Shown here one piece after another: positions 1 to 6,449 of a DNA stretch of 7,702 nt; the stretch's first letter is position 1; each line of letters starts with the position of its first letter. The notes under the pieces were generated by a model. The model was not told where the DNA came from and did not search any database. It saw only the letters and a program-made list of their open reading frames with translations. The position numbers and the translations under genes are program-made. Source of the DNA: an uncultured Oscillospiraceae bacterium (lineage in GTDB: Bacteria; Bacillota; Clostridia; Oscillospirales; Oscillospiraceae); NCBI GenBank assembly GCA_937915075.1, contig CALDMA010000228.1, positions 1-7,702 of the forward strand, given 5' to 3'.

Positions 1-1052
1 AATACGACTGCAACATCCCGTGGATCGTCCTCATGGACCCGACGAGCGCCTGCAACATGCGCTGCGCGGGCTGCTGGGCGGCGGAGTACGGCTACAAGCA
101 GAACCTGACCTTTGAGGAGATGGACCGCGTGCTGACCGAGGGTGCGGAGCTCGGCACCCACGCCTGCCTCTTCACCGGCGGCGAGCCGCTCATGCGCAAG
201 GCGGACATCTTCCGCCTGTGCGAAAAGCACCGCGACATCGCCTTCCACGCCTTCACCAACGGCACGCTCATCGATCAGGCCTTCTGCGACGAGCTCAAGC
301 GCGTGGGCAACTTCATCGTCTCGGTCAGCATCGAGGGCTTTGAGGAAGCCAACGACGGCCGCCGCGGCGCGGGGCACTTTGAAAAGGCGCTCGCGGCGAT
401 GGAGCTGATGCAGAAAAACCGCATCCCGTTCGGCGTGTCCATCTGCTACACGAGCAAGAATTACAAGGTCGTCACGAGCGACGAGTTCCTCGACCTGCTC
501 ATCTCCAAGGGCTGCTACTTCGCGTGGTACTTCCACTATATGCCCGTCGGCATGGGCGCGGCGACCGACCTGCTGCTCACGCCCGAGCAGCGCGCCTATA
601 TGAAGGACCGCGTGCGCGAGATCCGCGGTCTCACCGGCGGCAAGGAGATCTTCGCCATCGACTTCCAGAACGACGGCGAGTTCACGCACGGCTGCATCGC
701 CGGCGGCAAGCTCTACTGCCACATCAACGCCGCGGGCGACGTGGAGCCTTGCGTCTTCATCCACTACTCCGGCGCGAACATCCGCGAAAAGAGCTTTTTG
801 GATTGCCTGCGGCAGCCTCTCTTCATGGAGTACCGCAGGGGCCAGCCCTTCAACGATAACCTGCTGCGCCCCTGCCCGATGCTGGAGAACCCCGAGCGCC
901 TGCCCGAGATGGTCAAGCGCGCCGGCGCACATTCCACCGACCTTGAGGCACCCGAGAGCGCCGAGCATCTGTGCGATAAATGCCGCGCCTACGCCGCGTG
1001 CTGGAAGCCGGAGGCTGAAAAGCTCTGGGCCGAGGAGGGCCACGCGATCTGA
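1..1052 (+). CDS. Radical SAM protein with SPASM-like C-terminal cysteines, 5'-truncated by the window edge
   Basis: The reading frame is open from base 3 (first residues YDCNIPWIVL), so the ATG at 33 is internal and the true start lies upstream. Numbering from that Met, CX3CX2C at Cys7/11/14 is the radical SAM motif that holds the 4Fe-4S cluster cleaving S-adenosylmethionine. TGGEP at 48-52 is the glycine-rich SAM-contacting motif of the TIM-barrel. The C-terminal part has a CX13GX4C pattern (Cys221, Gly235, Cys240), then Cys281 and CX2CX5C (Cys314/317/323), which resembles a SPASM/twitch domain binding auxiliary clusters. The phrase DVEPCVFIHYS and the segment RPCPMLENPE look like a conserved Clostridia radical SAM family, from memory and not checked. 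The substrate is unknown. SPASM proteins modify peptides, or proteins such as sulfatases, but no precursor peptide gene is visible in the window. The gene ends in TGA, 19 bases before a terminator, and converges on the gene at 1191-1463. Radical SAM assignment is firm; specific function is not. Confidence 0.93.
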   Translation, partial: YDCNIPWIVLMDPTSACNMRCAGCWAAEYGYKQNLTFEEMDRVLTEGAELGTHACLFTGGEPLMRKADIFRLCEKHRDIAFHAFTNGTLIDQAFCDELKRVGNFIVSVSIEGFEEANDGRRGAGHFEKALAAMELMQKNRIPFGVSICYTSKNYKVVTSDEFLDLLISKGCYFAWYFHYMPVGMGAATDLLLTPEQRAYMKDRVREIRGLTGGKEIFAIDFQNDGEFTHGCIAGGKLYCHINAAGDVEPCVFIHYSGANIREKSFLDCLRQPLFMEYRRGQPFNDNLLRPCPMLENPERLPEMVKRAGAHSTDLEAPESAEHLCDKCRAYAACWKPEAEKLWAEEGHAI

Positions 1053-1071
1053 GCCCCATTCCGATCAACCG

Positions 1072-1098
1072 AAAAGAGCCGCTTCCGCGGCTCTTTTT
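1072..1098 (+). terminator. Intrinsic terminator of the radical SAM gene
   Basis: There is a perfect 11-base-pair stem, AAAAGAGCCGC (1072-1082) with GCGGCTCTTTT (1087-1097), around a TTCC loop and ending in five T. It starts 19 bases after the radical SAM stop codon. The A-run on the 5' side means it could also act on the opposite strand. Confidence 0.88.
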
Positions 1099-1108
1099 CA
1101 GCTTATTG

Positions 1109-1130
1109 AAAAGTGGCTTTGCCACTTTTT
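1109..1130. terminator. Second, bidirectional hairpin between convergent genes
   Basis: There is a 9-base-pair perfect stem, AAAAGTGGC (1109-1117) with GCCACTTTT (1121-1129), a TTT loop and a final T. A-run and T-run flank both sides, so either strand yields a hairpin followed by U. It may be a backup terminator for both convergent genes, or a copy of a dispersed palindromic element; the window alone cannot decide. Confidence 0.65.
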
Positions 1131-1139
1131 CGACCGTAT

Positions 1140-1170
1140 AAAAAGGGCGGGACGCCCAAAGCGTCCCGCC
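1140..1170 (-). terminator. Intrinsic terminator of the small membrane-protein gene
   Basis: On the minus strand GGCGGGACGC (1170-1161), loop TTTGG and GCGTCCCGCC (1155-1146) form a perfect 10-base-pair GC-rich stem. It is followed by C and TTTTT (1144-1140). It lies about 20 bases after the stop of the gene at 1191-1463 and probably ends the spoIIE-side transcript. Confidence 0.85.
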
Positions 1171-1175
1171 AAGGA

Positions 1176-1189
1176 GGAGACCGGTCTCC
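1176..1189. repeat. 14-base perfect palindrome
   Basis: GGAGACCGGTCTCC is a perfect inverted repeat without spacer, one base beyond the stop codon of the minus-strand gene and just before its terminator stem. It could be a protein-binding dyad or add to the 3'-end structure. No function can be assigned from sequence. Confidence 0.5.
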
Positions 1190-1190
1190 C

Positions 1191-1463
1191 TCAGACCAGC
1201 GCAGTCAAAAGCCAGACCAGCGCGATGCCGAGCGCGCCCGCCGCGCTCCAGAACACGGGCGAGCCGCACCGCAGCAGCGGCCGGCGCGTGCTGTGCGAGC
1301 GCGTATAGCTCCTGGCGACGCGGCACGCCTCGTCCACGAGCTGCTGCGCCGTCACGCCGTCCTTACTCAGCGCATCGTTGCGCACGATGAAAATTGCCTG
1401 CTCAAACAAATTGGTATCCGGTGATTCCACAACGATCACCCGTCGGGACGTACCCCTGACCAT
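1191..1463 (-). CDS. Small predicted tail-anchored membrane protein of unknown function, downstream of spoIIE
   Basis: This encodes 90 residues. The soluble N-terminal part begins MVRGTSRRVIVVESPDTNLF and continues EQAIFIVRNDAL, an alternation suggesting a small alpha/beta fold. An amphipathic stretch follows (about 38-52), then a basic, Arg-rich linker (51-65). A single hydrophobic helix runs from about residue 70 to the last residue, ending in VWLLTALV. That is a C-terminal anchor with the N-terminal part probably in the cytoplasm, since positive charges precede the helix. The start is supported by AAGGAG at 1473-1478, 9 bases upstream of the ATG. The gene lies 61 bases after spoIIE on the same strand, I saw no clear promoter between them, and it is followed by a terminator, so co-transcription is plausible. 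The opening resembles small conserved hypothetical proteins of Clostridia from memory, not verified. A link to sporulation is inferred from position only. Confidence 0.82.
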   Translation of the reverse strand: MVRGTSRRVIVVESPDTNLFEQAIFIVRNDALSKDGVTAQQLVDEACRVARSYTRSHSTRRPLLRCGSPVFWSAAGALGIALVWLLTALV

Positions 1464-1524
1464 GGCGCATCACTCCTTGCCCACATAATTTTGACAAGGA
1501 AAGTATTCCCCCGCGCGGCCCCGC

Positions 1525-3582
1525 TTATACCTCCACCGCGCCGCCGTCCCTGTCCCGATAGAGCGCCAGCACCGCGCAGTCATCGTCGCCGCCGCGGCGC
1601 TCACGGCCCGCGGCCAGAATCGCCGAGGCAAGCGCCTGCGGATCGTCGCCCTGAAATTTTTCCAGCAGCGCCATGAGCCAGCCGTCGTCGTTCACGTCGG
1701 CCACGCCGTCGCTGAGCATGACGAAAAAGGAGCCCTTCTCCAGCGTGAAGCCGGTCGTCTCCGGCCGGGTATCCGCGCTTTGCAGGCCCGCCGGCAGGCA
1801 GGAGCCGGTGATGCGCCGCACCCGGGCGCCGCGCTTGACATAGGACGGCGCCGCGCCGTACTTATAGACCTCCGCCGCGCCGTCGCGCAGCGAAAGCGTC
1901 AGAAGGTCGATGGTCGTAAAGCTCTCGGACACCTCGGCGCGCAGCGTCAGGGCGCTGTTGAGCGTTTTGAGCGCGCCGGAGGTCTCCACGCCCGCCCGCA
2001 GAAAGCGCTCCAGAAGCCGCACCGCCAGCGCCGACTCGCGCCGCGCCTCCTCCCCGCAGCCCATGCCGTCGGAGAGCAGCAGGCAGAGCCGTCCGTCCTC
2101 GGTCTCGAAATGCGTCACGCTGTCGCCGCTGACGTTTTCGCCCTCCTTAGGCCGCAGCGCCGCGCCCACGCGATAGGTCAGCAGCGTCTCCGCTGCCGTC
2201 GGCTGCGCCTCCAGCGTCTCCGCCGCGCCGCTGAGCAGCTCGGAGAGCTGAGCGTACTGCCCCGCCGCCTGCGCGCGCGTGTCGGCGAGCCGCCCGCGGT
2301 ACTGCCGCCGCAGCAGGAAGGCGCTCAGCTCACTGTTGACCGCCGACAGAAAGCTCGGAAAGCGGATGCAGCGGTCCGTAAAATACGAGGGAAAATCGCC
2401 GCCGCGTCCGCGCCCCTGCGCGAGCAGCGCGGCCGTCGCGTCGTTGAGCGCGTTGTAGGTCTTGGCATAGTCGCGCTCCCAACAGATCGTGCGCAGCGAG
2501 CAGCCGCGGCACACGCGCTCCGCCGCGCGGTCGAAGATCATCGCAGGGTTTTCATCCTCCGCCTTCGGCGCGCGCATCAGGCTGTCGTACAGCTCACGCA
2601 GCGCGAGCGCGGTCGCGCTCAGGCGGCGGCGCGCCGTAGAACGCTCGGCCTCCTCCGTCTCTGCGGCATCCGCTTCCGGCTTCTCCGCCGCAAGCCGCTT
2701 GCCGCCGAACAACCGGTTCGGCAGCACAAGGAAAAGGAGTGTCGCGCAAAGGCCCTCGTAGAGCAGGATCAGGCCCTGTTCCGCGTCCAGCGGCAGCGAG
2801 AGCAGGATAAGCGGCACGCACCACAGCAGAGCCGCGCCCACACGCCGTCCCCGGCGCTCCCTTCCCATCGAGAGCGCGCCGAAGCCGTAGACCGCCGCGT
2901 GGAGAAAGCTCCCCGGCTGCGCCGTCAGGTCCATGGCGAGCCCGATGCCGAGCGCCGCCGCCAGCGCCGTTCCGGCGCTGCGGTCGTAGGCAAGCAGCAT
3001 CACCAGCAGCATCGCGAGGATGCGCCCCGGCGCGAAGCCGTTTTCAAGCTGCAGCGCGGACGCCGCCATCAGCACGCCGGTGACGACCACCAGCAGCGCC
3101 GCCTGCCGCTGCTCCTCGTTCATCGCTTTTCCCTCAAGCACGGCGCGGGCGCACACCGCCGCCAGCACAGCAAGCGTGATGCTCAAAAGGCACAGCGCCG
3201 CCTCGTCCGCCCCCGCCTGCAGCAGATACACAAGCTCCACCGCGAGGTACATCAGCACCGTCATCACCGGCAGGAAGCGCCGCGAGCGATACCACCTCGT
3301 TTCGCAGAAGGCATTGTTCGCCGTGTAGAGCAGCACCGCGACCGCCAGCGTGCGCAGCGCGTGGGAAAAGTCGAGAAACACCAGGGCTCCGGCCACGCCG
3401 CCGAGCAGCGCGGCAAGGCCGCGCTTTCCGCTTCCCGCCGCGGCGACAAGCCCGAGGGCAAAGGGCGCATAGCCGCCGAAAAGCTGCGCGCCGCAGAGCA
3501 CGGCGGTCAGCAGGAAGCAGGCGGCGCAGGGGGCCAGCGGCTCCCATCGTTCCAATTTTACGGCAAGCTCTCCACGCTTCAA
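1525..3582 (-). CDS. spoIIE: Stage II sporulation protein E, membrane-bound PP2C-type serine phosphatase
   Basis: SpoIIE dephosphorylates the anti-anti-sigma factor SpoIIAA at the asymmetric septum, which releases sigma F in the forespore; in B. subtilis it also interacts with FtsZ. Counting from the TTG start (685 residues), residues about 15-290 are a multi-pass hydrophobic region of roughly ten helices. Next come a charged linker (about 295-345) and a central region with a Cys motif CX2CX5C (Cys358/361/367). The C-terminal phosphatase domain (about 470-680) has SGDS (485-488), LLLSDGMGCG (501-510), VMLSDGVAD (621-629) and GGDDDC (664-669), whose aspartates match the PP2C metal-binding positions. 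The protein is shorter than the B. subtilis protein (827 residues). I prefer TTG 3582 to the upstream in-frame TTG at 3633, because it has a GGGAGGTG ribosome binding site and lies downstream of the -10 element. The stop is TAA. It follows the ribF terminator as a separate transcription unit. Confidence 0.96.
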   Translation of the reverse strand: MKRGELAVKLERWEPLAPCAACFLLTAVLCGAQLFGGYAPFALGLVAAAGSGKRGLAALLGGVAGALVFLDFSHALRTLAVAVLLYTANNAFCETRWYRSRRFLPVMTVLMYLAVELVYLLQAGADEAALCLLSITLAVLAAVCARAVLEGKAMNEEQRQAALLVVVTGVLMAASALQLENGFAPGRILAMLLVMLLAYDRSAGTALAAALGIGLAMDLTAQPGSFLHAAVYGFGALSMGRERRGRRVGAALLWCVPLILLSLPLDAEQGLILLYEGLCATLLFLVLPNRLFGGKRLAAEKPEADAAETEEAERSTARRRLSATALALRELYDSLMRAPKAEDENPAMIFDRAAERVCRGCSLRTICWERDYAKTYNALNDATAALLAQGRGRGGDFPSYFTDRCIRFPSFLSAVNSELSAFLLRRQYRGRLADTRAQAAGQYAQLSELLSGAAETLEAQPTAAETLLTYRVGAALRPKEGENVSGDSVTHFETEDGRLCLLLSDGMGCGEEARRESALAVRLLERFLRAGVETSGALKTLNSALTLRAEVSESFTTIDLLTLSLRDGAAEVYKYGAAPSYVKRGARVRRITGSCLPAGLQSADTRPETTGFTLEKGSFFVMLSDGVADVNDDGWLMALLEKFQGDDPQALASAILAAGRERRGGDDDCAVLALYRDRDGGAVEV

Positions 3583-3590
3583 GGCTTGTC

Positions 3591-3598
3591 CACCTCCC
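3591..3598 (-). promoter_or_regulatory. Ribosome binding site fixing the spoIIE TTG start
   Basis: The minus strand reads GGGAGGTG, then eight bases, then TTG at 3582. No such site precedes the upstream TTG at 3633, so this site decides the start in favour of the shorter 685-residue protein. Confidence 0.8.
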
Positions 3599-3612
3599 GG
3601 TCGTTTTTTCTC

Positions 3613-3618
3613 ATTGTA
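3613..3618 (-). promoter_or_regulatory. Candidate -10 element of the spoIIE promoter
   Basis: TACAAT on the minus strand matches the sigma A -10 consensus at 5 of 6 positions. It would start RNA near 3606, giving a leader of about 24 bases with the ribosome binding site well placed. No good -35 hexamer sits 16-18 bases upstream. That fits the activator-dependent, atypically spaced spoIIE promoter of B. subtilis (Spo0A-controlled), but it is also what a chance match would look like. Confidence 0.5.
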
Positions 3619-3664
3619 GCGGAGGGAGGGCAAAAAGCGCGTCGGAAAAGCGCCGCGGGATAAG

Positions 3665-3696
3665 AAAAAAGAACGGGAAAGCTCCGTTCTTTTTTT
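3665..3696 (-). terminator. Terminator of the infB-ribF unit, bidirectional in form
   Basis: A 12-base-pair perfect stem is formed by AAAAAAGAACGG (3665-3676) and CCGTTCTTTTTT (3684-3695) with a 7-base loop. On the minus strand it lies 19 bases after the ribF stop and ends in TTTTTTCTTA. It separates ribF from spoIIE, so spoIIE needs its own promoter. The remaining bases up to the spoIIE promoter (3619-3664) show no other feature. Confidence 0.9.
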
Positions 3697-3714
3697 GTGT
3701 CAGTTTTTCCGATG

Positions 3715-4638
3715 TTATTTATCGGTTTTTCCGTCACACGTTGTCAGAGAAACGAGCGACGTCGCCTCACGGATATTTTCGGCGATTTGGTCGTGCAGCT
3801 CCCGCGTGGAGGGAAACTTTTTCTCGGGCCGCAGGTAGGCGCAGAAATCGAGCCGCAGCTCCTGCCCGTAGAGGTCGCCGTCAAAGCCCGCCAGGTAGGT
3901 CTCCACCGTCACGCGGTTTGCCTCGCTGACCGTCGGGCGCACACCGACATTCGTCACGCCGACGTACCGCGTGCCGTCCGGCAGGTGTGCCCGCGTGGCG
4001 TACACGCCGCGCTTCGGCACGATGATGTGCGCGTCGGGCACAAGGTTCGCCGTCGGAAACAGGCGCTTTCTGCCGATGCCCTCGCCGTGGCGGACCGTGC
4101 CGCTCATGCGGTGCGGGTGTCCGAGAAAGCGCGCGGCGCGCTCCACCTCGCCCGCCTCGACGAGCGAGCGGATATAGGTCGAGCTGACGGTCACGCCGTC
4201 CAGCTCCACCTTGGGGATGATGTCGCAGCCAAGGCCGAGCGCACGGCATTTTTCGCGCAGCTTCTCCGGATCGCCCTCGTTTTTGTAACCGAAACGGAAA
4301 TCGTGCCCCGCGACAAGGTGTACGGCGCGGTACTTCTTCACCAGCAGCTCGGTGATGAAGTCCTCCCACGGCATGGTCATCATCGCGCGGTCGAACGGCT
4401 CGACAAACACCGTGCCGATGCCGTAATACTCACGGATGATCTCCGCGCGCTCCGCCGCGCTCGTGAGCAGCGGCACGGGAACGCCGGTGACGAACTCCTT
4501 CGGCGAGCGGTCGAAGGTAAAGGCCGCGGGCGTGACGCCCAGCTCACGAGCGCGCTCTGCCGTTTTCCGCAGCAGCGCACCGTGGCCCAAATGCACCCCG
4601 TCAAAAAAGCCGAGGGCAATAACAGTTGCTTCACTCAT
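3715..4638 (-). CDS. ribF: Bifunctional riboflavin kinase / FAD synthetase
   Basis: RibF phosphorylates riboflavin to FMN and adenylylates FMN to FAD in the cytoplasm. In the 307 residues, the N-terminal FAD synthetase domain has GFFDGVHLGH (10-19), the nucleotidyltransferase signature, then GHDFRFG (111-117) and SSTYIR (152-157). The C-terminal riboflavin kinase domain (about 178-300) has FPTAN (194-198), GVYA (211-214), NVGVRPT (230-236) and ETYL with candidate catalytic Glu246. The protein starts close to the first beta-strand and lacks the extra ~15 N-terminal residues of the B. subtilis enzyme; truB upstream leaves little room for a longer form. The start lies 12 bases after the truB stop, with a weak purine stretch (GAGGAAAA) overlapping that stop, so expression probably depends on translational coupling. 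The gene stops with TGA... on the minus strand shortly before the terminator at 3665-3696. Assignment is secure. Confidence 0.97.
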   Translation of the reverse strand: MSEATVIALGFFDGVHLGHGALLRKTAERARELGVTPAAFTFDRSPKEFVTGVPVPLLTSAAERAEIIREYYGIGTVFVEPFDRAMMTMPWEDFITELLVKKYRAVHLVAGHDFRFGYKNEGDPEKLREKCRALGLGCDIIPKVELDGVTVSSTYIRSLVEAGEVERAARFLGHPHRMSGTVRHGEGIGRKRLFPTANLVPDAHIIVPKRGVYATRAHLPDGTRYVGVTNVGVRPTVSEANRVTVETYLAGFDGDLYGQELRLDFCAYLRPEKKFPSTRELHDQIAENIREATSLVSLTTCDGKTDK

Positions 4639-4650
4639 GGTCGGTTTTCC

Positions 4651-5424
4651 TCAAAAGAAATTCTTGATGGCGTGCAGCTCGCCGCCCTCCGCGCGGGAGA
4701 GCGAGAGGAAGCTTCCCGCGCGGTCGTAAACGCGGTATTCCCCATCCGCGACGCCGCGCGCGGTGAAGGCGTTGCCGTTGTAGGCGCGCTTTTCCTGCGT
4801 CTCGTTCTGCACGGTAAAACGCGGGTAGGCGCGGAAGTATTCGTCCAGCGGCAGGAGCAGGGCTTCGCCCGCCTCCTGCGCCTGCCCGAGATCGTGGCAG
4901 AGCGTGCGGATATAGGTCCCCTTGGAGCACACCACGCGCAGGGCAAATTCGTCCGGCGCGCTCTGCCCCAGCAGCTCCAGCTCGTAAACGGTGATGGTAC
5001 GCGGCTTGCGCTCCACGGTCTTGCCCTGCCGCGCGAGGTCGTAGAGCTTCTGCCCGTTGACCTTGAGCGCGGAGTACATCGGCGGGAGCTGCGAAAGCTC
5101 GCCGGTAAAGTGAGGCAGCGCCGCGCGCACCTCATCCGCACCGACCGCGACCGGGTGCGTTTCCTGCACCGTGCCGGTCGTGTCCTGCGTGTCGGTGACC
5201 ATGCCGAGCTTCAAAACGGCGTGGTACTCCTTCTGCCCGTTTTCGGCAAACTGCACCGCCTTGGTCGCGCGGCCCACGAACACGGGCAGGACGCCGGTCG
5301 CCATGGGGTCGAGCGTTCCCGCGTGGCCGATGCGCTTTTCGCGCAGGATGCCGCGCAGCTTGGCGCACACGTCCATGCTCGTCCAGCCTGTCGGCTTGTC
5401 GATGATGATAATGCCATCCGGCAT
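4651..5424 (-). CDS. truB: tRNA pseudouridine(55) synthase TruB
   Basis: TruB converts U55 in the T-loop of tRNAs to pseudouridine and also aids tRNA folding. From the chosen start the protein has 257 residues. DGIIIIDKPTGWTS (3-16) is the family's N-terminal motif. GHAGTLDPMATGVLP (33-47) holds the catalytic Asp39. KEY (65-67) carries the conserved active-site Tyr67, and PPMYSALK (114-121) and CSKGTYIRTL (166-175) are further core motifs. The last ~60 residues are a shorter PUA-like tail. I chose the ATG at 5424 because AAAGGAGG ends 8 bases upstream; the in-frame ATG at 5451 would add nine residues not expected in the family and would place this strong site inside the gene. It is followed after 12 bases by ribF and preceded by a structured 80-base gap from nrnA. 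Confidence 0.97.
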   Translation of the reverse strand: MPDGIIIIDKPTGWTSMDVCAKLRGILREKRIGHAGTLDPMATGVLPVFVGRATKAVQFAENGQKEYHAVLKLGMVTDTQDTTGTVQETHPVAVGADEVRAALPHFTGELSQLPPMYSALKVNGQKLYDLARQGKTVERKPRTITVYELELLGQSAPDEFALRVVCSKGTYIRTLCHDLGQAQEAGEALLLPLDEYFRAYPRFTVQNETQEKRAYNGNAFTARGVADGEYRVYDRAGSFLSLSRAEGGELHAIKNFF

Positions 5425-5432
5425 AGACTGTG

Positions 5433-5440
5433 CCTCCTTT
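5433..5440 (-). promoter_or_regulatory. Ribosome binding site fixing the truB start
   Basis: AAAGGAGG on the minus strand is followed by eight bases and the ATG at 5424. Its strength and spacing decide against the longer in-frame start at 5451. Confidence 0.85.
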
Positions 5441-5447
5441 GCGCCAA

Positions 5448-5496
5448 GCATTCGGCGCGTTTGCGCCGTTCAAGTGTTTCGCCGCAAGGCGAATGC
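5448..5496. repeat. Structured nrnA-truB spacer with two hairpins and a competing outer stem
   Basis: Hairpin A pairs CGGCGC (5453-5458) with GCGCCG (5463-5468) around a 4-base loop. Hairpin B pairs TTCGCC (5478-5483) with GGCGAA (5488-5493) around GCAA. The outer arms GCATTCG (5448-5454) and CGAATGC (5490-5496) are also perfectly complementary and overlap the hairpin edges, so the folds are partly exclusive. There is no U-tract on the minus strand, so it is not a terminator for nrnA. It could be an mRNA processing or stability element, or a dispersed palindromic repeat. Confidence 0.6.
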
Positions 5497-5504
5497 GGTT
5501 TTTC

Positions 5505-6449
5505 TTACTCCTCCACCGCATCCTGCACGGCGGCGAGGATCGCCGCCTTCGCGTCGGCAAGGGAGCCGTGGTACACGCAGCCGGAGGCCGCGCGGTGCCC
5601 GCCGCCGCCGAGCGCGGCGCAGGCCTTCGTCGCGTTGACGCGCGCACCGGTGCGCACGCTGATCTTCCACGCGCCGTCCTTTGTCTCCTTCATCGTGATG
5701 GAGCAGTCCGTTCCCTCCACCACGCCGCCGAGGGCGGAGACATCGTCCATGTCCGCCTCAGTCAGTGAGAGCCTTTCCATAAGGCTCAGCGGCAGCGTGA
5801 CAACGACCACGCGCCCCTCGTCGTAAAACTCCATCGTGCGCAGCAGCTCCGCCTCCAGCGCAAGCCGTTTCTTCGTCTTGGTGCGGAAGTGGCGCTTGTT
5901 CGCCGCGCGGTAGTCGATGCCCGTCTCCATCAGCGCGGCGGCCACGCGGTGCGTGTTCGCCGTCACGTTGGAGTAGACGAAGCAGCCCGTGTCCGTACTG
6001 ACCGCGACGTAGAGCGGCAGCGCGACGGCGCTCGTGAGCTGTCCCAGCTCGACCGCCAGCTCATAGAGGATCTCGCCGCAGGCGGCACACTCCGGGTAGA
6101 CGCAGCTTTCCTTTCCGAAGCCCTCATAGCTCGGGTGGTGGTCGATGGCAAGATCGACCCTGTCCTTGAAGCACTCCGCATTGTCGGGGAACAGCCCCAG
6201 CGCCGCGAGATCGACGGAGACGACCGTCTCGTAGCGATAGTCCTCCGCCGCCCAGTAGGGCGCGACGTAATCGGCATAAAGGCTCGTGACCTCGGCGTTC
6301 GGCAGCAGCGCCGCCGTTTTGCCCATTTGCTGCAGTAGGACGCACAGCGCCGCGGCGCAGCCGAGCGTGTCGCCGTCGGGGCGGCGGTGGGTCAGGATCA
6401 GGTAGCTGTCATGCGCGCGCAGAAAAGCGGCGACCTCCTTGACCGTCAT
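5505..6449 (-). CDS. nrnA: DHH/DHHA1-family phosphoesterase, NrnA-like oligoribonuclease / pAp phosphatase
   Basis: NrnA proteins degrade 2-5-mer RNAs to mononucleotides and dephosphorylate 3'-phosphoadenosine 5'-phosphate, using Mn2+. Of the 314 residues, the N-terminal DHH domain shows HRRPDGDTLG (21-30; ligands His21, Asp25, Asp27), VSVD (Asp80), the DHH motif itself (103-105) and STDTG (151-155, Asp153). The C-terminal DHHA1 domain ends with GGGGHRAASG (281-290), the substrate-binding glycine motif. All metal ligands expected in the family are present and the length is typical. The ATG overlaps the rbfA stop as ATGA, and its ribosome binding site lies inside the rbfA coding end, so the two are translationally coupled. 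This gene between rbfA and truB is a common clostridial arrangement. The exact substrate preference (nanoRNA, pAp or cyclic-dinucleotide products) cannot be read from sequence. Confidence 0.94.
   Translation of the reverse strand: MTVKEVAAFLRAHDSYLILTHRRPDGDTLGCAAALCVLLQQMGKTAALLPNAEVTSLYADYVAPYWAAEDYRYETVVSVDLAALGLFPDNAECFKDRVDLAIDHHPSYEGFGKESCVYPECAACGEILYELAVELGQLTSAVALPLYVAVSTDTGCFVYSNVTANTHRVAAALMETGIDYRAANKRHFRTKTKKRLALEAELLRTMEFYDEGRVVVVTLPLSLMERLSLTEADMDDVSALGGVVEGTDCSITMKETKDGAWKISVRTGARVNATKACAALGGGGHRAASGCVYHGSLADAKAAILAAVQDAVEE

Noticed and set aside
33..35. ATG at 33 as the start of the radical SAM gene
   Set aside because: The frame stays open to the window edge with family-like residues (YDCNIPWIVL) before it, and there is no ribosome binding site, so the gene is truncated.
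3583..3633. Longer spoIIE with a TTG start at 3633
   Set aside because: It has no ribosome binding site, and the start would lie upstream of the predicted transcript start; TTG 3582 has a well-spaced GGGAGGTG.
5425..5451. Longer TruB starting at the ATG at 5451
   Set aside because: The strong AAAGGAGG lies inside this extension, and the family begins close to the DGIIIIDKP motif.
1780..5826. Two very long plus-strand open frames (1780-3663 and 3697-5826) antisense to spoIIE and to ribF-truB-nrnA
   Set aside because: Their products are Arg/Ala/His-rich low-complexity sequence with no family motif, and they lie opposite genes with clear motifs. In GC-rich DNA stop codons are rare in the antisense frame, so these are shadows.
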